A stretch of 5,873 nucleotides of DNA from an uncultured Oscillospiraceae bacterium. Lineage in GTDB: Bacteria > Bacillota > Clostridia > Oscillospirales > Acutalibacteraceae. The notes below the pieces were generated by a model. It was not told where the DNA came from, did not search any database, and saw only the letters and a list, made by a program, of their open reading frames with translations. Positions 1-4,206 of the stretch are shown piece by piece. A program made the position numbers and the translations under genes. Where the stretch lies: positions 1 to 5,873 of the forward strand of contig CAJUPK010000148.1 in NCBI GenBank assembly GCA_910588415.1, written 5' to 3'. Numbering within the stretch: position 1 is the stretch's first letter; every line of letters starts with the position of its first letter.

Positions 1-39
1 ATTGCGATTTTGTTGATTTAGCTCAGCCTTTGCTATTTT

Positions 40-597
40 TCAAACAAGGCCTAGCTCTCGGTTATCATTGTAATGCGGAATAATATTGATATCCGTAATC
101 CCAAGCCCTGGCCGGAAACGTTGAAAATTCGAATCTACACTTTCGCCTGGCAACTCCGGACACACATATACTGTTCCCGCGCAATTCATACTGCCAGCAC
201 TTTGCGCAACTATTACACCGTTGAAATTGGATAACTGCATCTTTAGCTTAATGTCCTGGAAAAATTGGTTCTGAGTAGGCAGATGCCCTCCAGACAGAAA
301 AACTACGTCACTTTGCCCTATCAACTTACCTAAGAGCATTGCATTTTGACCGTTGACCAAAATGTTCCTCTCAAAATGAATCTTAGCTTTGTCCAATGCG
401 GCAATGGTATTATCAAACCAATCCGATACCCTTTCGCTGTTTTCCGGGGAGCTGGAAATGTAAATCATCTGCTTTGTCAACTTCACCGTTTCCTTGAAAC
501 GTGTTAAAAATCCCCAGCGATTATCAATTTGTCCTGGGATTCGTAACCCATTTTTATGAATAGTTGCACCAATATTACTTGTCAGGAATAGTTTCAT
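40..597 (-). CDS. S51 peptidase-like (class I GATase-like fold) protein, C-terminally short
   Basis: The 185-residue product resembles family S51 peptidases (dipeptidase E) and the related 'type 1 glutamine amidotransferase-like' proteins, which are cytosolic. Seen in the sequence, numbering from the Met encoded at 597: an N-terminal MKLFLTS strand, a nucleotide-binding-like turn FLSGGH at about 101-105, the nucleophile elbow AQSAGSM with Ser at 133, and a conserved IIPHY with the candidate catalytic His at 175. The start at 597 is preferred over the upstream Met at 612 because GGAG lies about 8 bases before it. Known members usually run on for some 40-50 residues after the PHY motif; here a stop follows ten residues later, and the first 39 bases of the window show no continuation in any frame. 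It is therefore probably a truncated relic or diverged end, and activity is uncertain. No convincing -35/-10 pair lies just upstream, where the repeat block at 642 begins. The exact substrate is unknown. Confidence 0.72.
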   Translation of the reverse strand: MKLFLTSNIGATIHKNGLRIPGQIDNRWGFLTRFKETVKLTKQMIYISSSPENSERVSDWFDNTIAALDKAKIHFERNILVNGQNAMLLGKLIGQSDVVFLSGGHLPTQNQFFQDIKLKMQLSNFNGVIVAQSAGSMNCAGTVYVCPELPGESVDSNFQRFRPGLGITDINIIPHYNDNRELGLV

Positions 598-641
598 GTA
601 TTTTCTCCACATTTTTGATTATGTAAAACTTATTAAAAACG

Positions 642-803
642 GTGTGGGGTGAGCGAGCTCCGGGCACTTGGCAAAGCCAAGTACTGCGCTCCATGTGCGA
701 ACCGACCGAGCCGGCAGGCGAAACCGGGGTGTGGGTCAAAAACACATCCGGCACTCTCCAGCTATTTCTGGCCGTTTCCGCGTGTGGGTCACGGTGTGGG
801 TCT
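642..803 (+). repeat. Left copy of integrase arm-type repeat block (candidate attachment-site relic)
   Basis: Four direct copies of a 10-base motif, consensus GTGTGGGTCA, lie at 642-651, 729-738, 782-791 and 794-803. A second block with the same order is found downstream of the integrase at 5435-5576. The 107 bases at 696-802 align without a gap to 5469-5575 with about 13 mismatches by eye, and the spacing of the last three motifs (53 and 12 bases) is identical. Homology begins abruptly at 642, which looks like a junction with the S51 gene's upstream DNA. Short spaced direct repeats next to an integrase gene are the usual form of arm-type sites bound by the N-terminal domain of tyrosine recombinases; that role is inferred. 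No integrase gene accompanies this copy. Confidence 0.7.
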
Positions 804-853
804 GGCGGCAGGGCGGCGTAATAAACGATTTTTCAATGGTGCAACCTTGTTGG

Positions 854-881
854 TCAAAATTTGCGCCGCTAAACAAAGAAA
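854..881 (+). repeat. 28-bp core-like direct repeat, left copy
   Basis: This stretch matches 4084-4111 at 27 of 28 positions, and 858-881 is identical to 4088-4111. It contains TTTGCGCCGCTAAACAAAG, in which TTTG and CAAA form short inverted arms around a roughly 10-base centre, a layout compatible with a tyrosine recombinase core site. Looser similarity extends on both sides: GGCGTAAT at 815-822 and 4036-4043, and a GGTTTTA-type tail after the repeat. It lies about 50 bases after the arm-like block at 642-803. Whether strand exchange happens here is inference. Confidence 0.55.
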
Positions 882-966
882 GGTTTTACACCCAATGAAA
901 AGATTCTCATACAGATACAAGAGTATGGCATCATTCTTTCTCTGCCATTCTGTCGAAGTTACATTA

Positions 967-995
967 AGTATGCCATATACAAGATGGGGTGTCAA
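967..995 (-). promoter_or_regulatory. Strong minus-strand sigma-A promoter with no clear gene
   Basis: Read on the minus strand, TTGACA (990-995) is separated by 17 bases from CATACT (967-972), and a TG dinucleotide one base upstream makes it an extended -10. Transcription would start near 960 and run toward the core-like repeat, the arm block and the S51 gene about 360 bases away. The only ATG close to the predicted start opens a five-codon frame. The palindrome-like ATGCCATA (970-977) overlapping the -10 has an exact inverted partner TATGGCAT at 924-931, which could be an operator pair. The promoter call rests on motif quality only. Confidence 0.5.
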
Positions 996-1056
996 GTACA
1001 AATCACGCCGAGGAAAAATAAATAAAAGATTTGGTGAGTTTTCTCTAAAAATGTGT

Positions 1057-1062
1057 TATACT
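1057..1062 (+). promoter_or_regulatory. Candidate extended -10 promoter upstream of a small ORF
   Basis: TATACT is preceded by TG plus one base (TGTTATACT), the extended -10 form. The best -35-like hexamer, TTGGTG at 1031-1036, is 20 bases upstream, so the spacing is poor. The surroundings are AT-rich. A start near 1069 would place the small reading frames at 1084 and 1124 within its first 55 bases. Confidence 0.3.
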
Positions 1063-1083
1063 TATTTAAAAATATCCAGATAG

Positions 1084-1251
1084 ATGTTTAGGTTCAAGGA
1101 CAATAATGAGGTGAGACCATACTATGCAGTTAATAAGCCTGTATATAAATGCACAGCACAGGACGGATTAAACGGAGCGCATATTACTAAGGCGCGCAAT
1201 AGCCAAGAACTATATCAAGAAATCATTTCTGAAATCTACGACTTTCTGTAG
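1084..1251 (+). CDS. Small hypothetical ORF, 55 aa
   Basis: An ATG-initiated frame of 55 codons ends in TAG at 1249-1251. Its composition is protein-like: a mixed N-terminal half containing RPYYAVNKPVYKC, then GLNGAHITKARNS and an amphipathic C-terminal helix-like tail QELYQEIISEIYDFL. I do not recognise a family. An in-frame stop directly precedes the ATG (TAG at 1081-1083), so it cannot extend upstream. The ATG at 1084 has no good ribosome binding site; an in-frame GTG at 1111 has AAGGA about 10 bases upstream. In another frame, a 15-codon reading frame (1124-1171, MQLISLYINAQHRTD) has the better site, GAGGTGAG, 8 bases before its ATG. The 55-codon frame may be a real small gene, the tail of a lost larger gene, or chance. 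Confidence 0.33.
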   Translation: MFRFKDNNEVRPYYAVNKPVYKCTAQDGLNGAHITKARNSQELYQEIISEIYDFL

Positions 1252-1293
1252 CTCTTCCTAAGCTGAAAAAGAAAAATTGGATATGCTTTAAAG

Positions 1294-1334
1294 AAGCCCC
1301 GGAACCCTTGCAAACACTGGGATTCGGGACTTTT
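1294..1334 (+). terminator. Terminator-like hairpin after the small ORF
   Basis: A 14-base left arm, AAGCCCCGGAACCC (1294-1307), pairs imperfectly with GGGATTCGGGACTT (1319-1332), with two mismatches, one G-U pair and an 11-base loop, followed by TTTT (1331-1334) and then AC. The mismatches suggest an ageing copy of a once perfect GC-rich terminator. It would end transcription from the 1057 region and insulate the PepSY unit downstream. Confidence 0.5.
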
Positions 1335-1359
1335 ACTTAAAAAATTGATAACTTCGGCC

Positions 1360-1458
1360 AAGGCCTGCGGCAAGGTCATGGGACTCTGTCCCACACCTTG
1401 CTTAGGGCGCTGCCCTAAGCACCCGCAGCCTTGAAAGGCTGGCGAACTTTTTATCGCC
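1360..1458 (+). ncRNA. Branched structured intergenic element (candidate RNA or palindromic repeat)
   Basis: An outer stem pairs 1360-1370 with 1423-1432 (10 pairs, one bulged C). It encloses two adjacent hairpins: CAAGGT/ACCTTG plus TGGGAC/GTCCCA at 1371-1400 with loop TCT, and the perfect CTTAGGGC/GCCCTAAG at 1401-1419 with loop GCT. Together they form a three-way junction with almost no unpaired bases. A competing hairpin, AGCCT/AGGCT (1427-1431 with 1436-1440), would break the outer stem. GGCGA/TCGCC at 1441-1445 and 1454-1458 forms another. There is no coding frame. It could be a structured RNA or a repeated palindromic intergenic element; I cannot name the family, and the strand is arbitrary. 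Confidence 0.45.
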
Positions 1459-1461
1459 TCT

Positions 1462-1475
1462 CTCCGGCTTCTTTT
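1462..1475 (+). repeat. 14-bp direct repeat flanking the PepSY unit, left copy
   Basis: CTCCGGCTTCTTTT here is repeated exactly at 3383-3396 in the same orientation. Both copies come right after a strong hairpin and are followed by T-rich DNA. The pair brackets the promoter, gene and terminator of the PepSY protein. It may be a genome-wide intergenic repeat or the edges of a cassette; nothing here distinguishes the two. Confidence 0.45.
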
Positions 1476-1555
1476 CGTTACCTTTTTCTTCGGAAATGGA
1501 GCTTGGTGTCTGCCTTTCTTAAATGCTGCTGCCCTGTGTGGACGCAGCCTGTCAC

Positions 1556-1584
1556 TTGAATTTTCCTTTCCTGTATGTTATAAT
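1556..1584 (+). promoter_or_regulatory. Sigma-A promoter of the PepSY protein gene
   Basis: TTGAAT at 1556-1561, a 17-base spacer, and consensus TATAAT at 1579-1584, with TG one base upstream of the -10 (TGTTATAAT). Transcription is expected from about 1591, giving a leader of roughly 28 bases that holds only the AGGAGG ribosome binding site at 1606-1611, seven bases before the ATG at 1619. This short leader leaves no room for a riboswitch and also rules out the upstream in-frame start at 1523, which would lie before the promoter. Expression is probably strong and housekeeping-sigma dependent. Confidence 0.85.
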
Positions 1585-1618
1585 TATTCTATCATCAAAC
1601 ATCAAAGGAGGAAAATCT

Positions 1619-3322
1619 ATGCATACATCATGGTCTCGGCACTTGGGCAAAATTGCCGTCCCGGCGCTCTGCGCTGTCTTTCTGGCCAGCCCTCTGGCCG
1701 CTCTTCGCGCTTCAGCCGTTGCTAATGTCACCGCAGTAATCCGCCCTGATATGTCCATTGTCATCGATGGCCAGAAGCAAAGCTTTTTCAATGTGAACGC
1801 CAGACAGGTCCACCCTCTGTATTATGCAGGGTCCACCTACCTGCCCGTGCGGGCCATTGGCGAACTTATGGGTAAAAACGTAGACTGGAACCAGTCTTCC
1901 AAAACCGTTACCCTGGCCGGCAGCCGGACTTCTCCCCCGGTAACCGGTACCCCGGACGGCGCCACCCAGCGCCAGGACGTGGAGGCCTCTGTGCGGGATG
2001 ACTTTACCGTAATCGTGGACGGGGCCGTGCGGAGCTTTACCAATGTGAACGGCCGCCGGGTTTACCCCCTGCTGTACCGAGGTTCCACTTACCTCCCTGT
2101 GCGGGCCATCGGTGAGCTTATGGGCAAAGAGGTGGATTGGGACCAGGCCACCCAAACCGTCACCCTGAGCGGGAGGACCGTTACTGATGCCGACACCTTT
2201 GGGCTGCTTACCCCGGAGCAGGCCCAGGCAAAAGCCCTGGAGCACGCAGGTCTTACCGCCAGCCAGGCGATTTTTACAAAAACCGAGCTGGAGTGGGAAA
2301 ACGGCCAGCGGGTCTACGATGTTGAATTTCACACTGCCGGGTATCAAGAGTACGATTACGAAATAGACGCGGTAACCGGCGCAGTGCTCAGCTTTGGCCA
2401 CGATGGCGACTCTTTTACCCCGCCGGACACCCCCGGGCTGATTTCCCTGGAAGAGGCCGTAGCCAAGGCCCTGGCCCAAGCGGGGGTAAAAGCGGACCAG
2501 GCAACCTTCACCAAGCAGGTGCTGGACTGGGACGATGGCCGCCCGGTCTACGAAATGGAGTTTTTTACCGCAAGCCCCGCCTGCTGGTATGAGTGCGAAA
2601 TTGACGGAACCACCGGCCGGGTAGTCTCTTTTGAAGCCGACTCCACCGATGCCCCCCCCTCCAGCGGGCTGATTGCCCCGGAGGAGGCCAAGGCCAAAGC
2701 GCTCGCCCACGCTGGGCTTGCCTCTGGGCAGGTAACCTTTACGAAAACCGAGCTGGAGCTGAAAGAGGGACGGCTGATGTACGAGATAAAATTCCACACC
2801 GCCAGCCATATAGGCTACGAGTACAAAATTGACGCCACAAACGGTACGGTGTGGAGCTTTGAACAGGACCACAGCTCCTACCTTCCGCCCATTCCCTCTG
2901 GCGTAATCTCTGTAGACGAAGCCAAAGCCGCCGCTCTTGCCCACGCGGAGCTTTCCGCCAGCCAGGTGAACTTTACCAAGCAGAAGCTGGACTGGGACGA
3001 TGACAAGCAGGTATACGAGATCAAATTCTTTTCCAAAGACCTGGTGGAATACGATTACGAGATTGACGCCTTTACCGGAAAGGTTCTTAGCTTTGACCGG
3101 AACGGCTCCTCCACAGGGGAAACCATCAGCCGGGAAAAGGTCCAGGAGATCGCGCTTGGGCAGGTGCCCGGGGCAAGCGCCAAGCACATCAGGAAGCTGA
3201 AGCTGGAGCTGGATGACGGTCGGTACATTTATGAGGTAGAGATCAAGTATGGCGGGCTGGAGTACAAAATGGAGATAGACGGAGAAACCGGCGCGATTCT
3301 TGAATTTGAGGTAGACGATTAA
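1619..3322 (+). CDS. Secreted protein: two copper amine oxidase N-terminal-like domains and five PepSY repeats
   Basis: A 567-residue exported protein. Residues 1-35 form a signal peptide: positively charged start, hydrophobic core KIAVPALCAVFLASPLAAL, likely cleavage after ASA or AVA near 33-35. Two 'copper amine oxidase N-terminal' (stalk-like) domains follow at about 37-100 and 121-185, each with V.DG, YLPVRAIGELMGK and VDW...TVTL; despite the name these are extracellular binding or scaffold modules in Clostridia. Five PepSY repeats lie at about 195-259, 273-338, 349-414, 428-492 and 501-564, each running from EEA.AKAL.HAG to a YEYEIDA.TG.V.SF end. PepSY domains often occur in protease-inhibitory or cell-envelope proteins. 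No LPXTG, lipobox or membrane anchor is visible, so it is probably released or wall-associated non-covalently. The start is set by AGGAGG seven bases upstream. It is monocistronic, with its own promoter and terminator. The ligand is unknown; direct copper or protease binding is not shown. Confidence 0.88.
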   Translation: MHTSWSRHLGKIAVPALCAVFLASPLAALRASAVANVTAVIRPDMSIVIDGQKQSFFNVNARQVHPLYYAGSTYLPVRAIGELMGKNVDWNQSSKTVTLAGSRTSPPVTGTPDGATQRQDVEASVRDDFTVIVDGAVRSFTNVNGRRVYPLLYRGSTYLPVRAIGELMGKEVDWDQATQTVTLSGRTVTDADTFGLLTPEQAQAKALEHAGLTASQAIFTKTELEWENGQRVYDVEFHTAGYQEYDYEIDAVTGAVLSFGHDGDSFTPPDTPGLISLEEAVAKALAQAGVKADQATFTKQVLDWDDGRPVYEMEFFTASPACWYECEIDGTTGRVVSFEADSTDAPPSSGLIAPEEAKAKALAHAGLASGQVTFTKTELELKEGRLMYEIKFHTASHIGYEYKIDATNGTVWSFEQDHSSYLPPIPSGVISVDEAKAAALAHAELSASQVNFTKQKLDWDDDKQVYEIKFFSKDLVEYDYEIDAFTGKVLSFDRNGSSTGETISREKVQEIALGQVPGASAKHIRKLKLELDDGRYIYEVEIKYGGLEYKMEIDGETGAILEFEVDD

Positions 3323-3338
3323 AAAAGCCCCCCCAAAA

Positions 3339-3380
3339 AAACATAAGGGTCCAGGGACCTGTCCCTGGGCCCTTATGTTT
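3339..3380 (+). terminator. Strong, possibly bidirectional terminator of the PepSY gene
   Basis: Nineteen bases (3339-3357) pair with 3362-3380, with one G-U pair and a CCTG tetraloop, starting 16 bases after the stop codon. On the plus strand the arm ends in TTT followed by CCCTCC, so the U-tract is short. On the minus strand the same hairpin is followed by a run of seven T (three within the stem), so it may also stop transcription entering from the right. The adjoining C7 and A7 runs (3328-3341) are slippage-prone. Confidence 0.8.
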
Positions 3381-3382
3381 CC

Positions 3383-3396
3383 CTCCGGCTTCTTTT
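3383..3396 (+). repeat. 14-bp direct repeat flanking the PepSY unit, right copy
   Basis: Exact copy of 1462-1475 (CTCCGGCTTCTTTT), three bases after the terminator hairpin. The following T-rich DNA is only loosely similar between the two copies. Confidence 0.45.
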
Positions 3397-3943
3397 GACT
3401 TTGCTTCTTATCCTTGGGTTTTCCTTGCTTTTTGTCAAGATGACGATTTGAGCAAATGGACTTACCACCATATCAGGAACATCTTAAAATTTATACTATC
3501 TTTTTTGCTCCGTATAAGCTATACTTAAAAAATGGATGTGCATATAAACCAAGTACAAATTTCGCCCTCCGCCAGCAGCAAAAGCGCCGTGTTGTTCCCT
3601 GTAAAGCCCGTTTCAGGCGATTCGGACCAACCGTCGAGGATGGAACACGGCAAACACCGATAAACGCGACGTGAGGCGATTTGTGAGGGGCACCTGCCTC
3701 ACCTCCAGCCGCGGCACAAACTTTCCGCGAACAACGGCGCAAACTTGTTGCAAAGATATGCATTGAAATGGAAGATAATCCAGTCAAAAATGGCTCCAGA
3801 AAACCGGTCGAAAAACAAGCAGGAGAAAGCAAGGCGCCATGCCGGCGCCTTTGCGGTCCACACCGTCCGGCAGAGCCGGGCGGGAGGGCTAGAAACTACA
3901 GGCTTTTCGGGGGTTCACAAGGCAGTGTAAGACAGGGTCACGC
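3397..3943 (+). other. Gene-poor stretch without a supportable gene
   Basis: Short open frames occur on both strands here (for example 63-113 codons), but none has a convincing ribosome binding site, a recognisable motif or a protein-like composition. Visible signals are the inverted repeat GTATA-AGC-TATAC at 3512-3524 in AT-rich DNA, a perfect hairpin AAGGCGCC/GGCGCCTT at 3831-3838 and 3844-3851 with a five-base loop, and a smaller CCGGC/GCCGG hairpin at 3867-3879. The 3831 hairpin is followed by only one further T and then GC, so it is a weak terminator candidate. Confidence 0.4.
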
Positions 3944-4068
3944 TAGGGGTTGCAAATAGGGATTTGGTGTAAAATTAGGGGTTGCAGATTCAAAAAAATG
4001 GCTGAATACCGGGATATTTTTAGGTGCCATAAGTTGGCGTAATTAGAGGATATTTTGTCCGGATATTA
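3944..4068 (+). repeat. Short iterated direct repeats upstream of the integrase
   Basis: TAGGGGTTGCA occurs at 3944-3954 and again at 3976-3986, 32 bases apart (about three helical turns), with a degenerate relative GGGGGTTCACA near 3909-3919. GGATATTTT occurs at 4012-4020 and 4048-4056, and GGATATTA at 4061-4068. The set lies just upstream of the core-like repeat at 4084. Such iterated sites next to an integrase are compatible with binding by integrase, an excisionase or a repressor, but no partner gene is visible, so the role is inferred. Confidence 0.4.
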
Positions 4069-4083
4069 CGACGATTGATACCA

Positions 4084-4111
4084 TCAGAATTTGCGCCGCT
4101 AAACAAAGAAA
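4084..4111 (+). repeat. 28-bp core-like direct repeat, right copy
   Basis: Partner of 854-881, one mismatch in 28. It is the copy linked to the intact integrase, whose ATG is 96 bases further on. Here the element extends into an inverted repeat, CCGCT (4096-4100) and AGCGG (4112-4116) followed by TTTT, which the left copy has lost through a missing AGC. The same hairpin could act as a weak terminator protecting the integrase from upstream transcription. Confidence 0.55.
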
Positions 4112-4151
4112 AGCGGTTTTAGGCACACGGCAAAAGTAAGAAAAATGTCAG

Positions 4152-4195
4152 TGGACTTTCTCAGTAGGGTGTGGTATTGTGTTGTGCTGAGAAAG
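4152..4195 (+). promoter_or_regulatory. Inverted repeat overlapping the integrase RBS, with candidate promoter
   Basis: CTTTCTCAG (4156-4164) is the exact reverse complement of CTGAGAAAG (4187-4195); a G-U and an A-U pair extend the stem to 11 pairs with an 18-base loop. The right arm takes in the first half of the ribosome binding site AAAGGGGG (4192-4199). In RNA it could limit integrase translation; in DNA it could be an operator. A weak extended -10 promoter, TGGACT (4152-4157), 17 bases, TATTGT (4175-4180), lies inside. If that promoter is used, the left arm is not transcribed and the operator reading is favoured. Confidence 0.5.
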
Positions 4196-4206
4196 GGGGC
4201 CGTTTT

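Noticed and set aside
642..803. CRISPR array made of the GTGTGGGTC repeats
   Set aside because: The repeats are only about 10 bases, irregularly spaced, present in two homologous blocks, and no cas gene is visible.
649..1083. 144-codon plus-strand frame and overlapping shorter frames through the arm block
   Set aside because: They run across the repeat block, core-like repeat and promoter, with no ribosome binding site and no family resemblance. In the open minus-strand reading of the arm block, most differences between the copies would change amino acids, so that frame is not under coding constraint either.
1523..1618. Extension of the PepSY protein to an upstream in-frame ATG
   Set aside because: The extension would begin upstream of the TTGAAT/TATAAT promoter and has no ribosome binding site; AGGAGG with seven-base spacing fixes the start at 1619.
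1712..3187. 491-codon open frame on the minus strand, antisense to the PepSY gene
   Set aside because: It mirrors the GC-rich codon use of the real gene, has no ribosome binding site or recognisable motif, and the sense frame has a signal peptide, domains, promoter and terminator.
3491..3832. 113-codon minus-strand frame and 61-72-codon plus-strand frames in the PepSY-integrase gap
   Set aside because: Cys/Arg-rich, low-information products without start signals or motifs; treated as noncoding.
3831..3851. Intrinsic terminator at the perfect AAGGCGCC/GGCGCCTT hairpin
   Set aside because: Only three T in total follow the GC stem before GC-rich sequence, and no gene ends just upstream; kept as a hairpin only.
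4171..4206. GTG start giving 12 extra residues on the integrase
   Set aside because: No ribosome binding site precedes it, and AAAGGGGG sits correctly before the ATG at 4207, where the conserved N-terminal segment begins.
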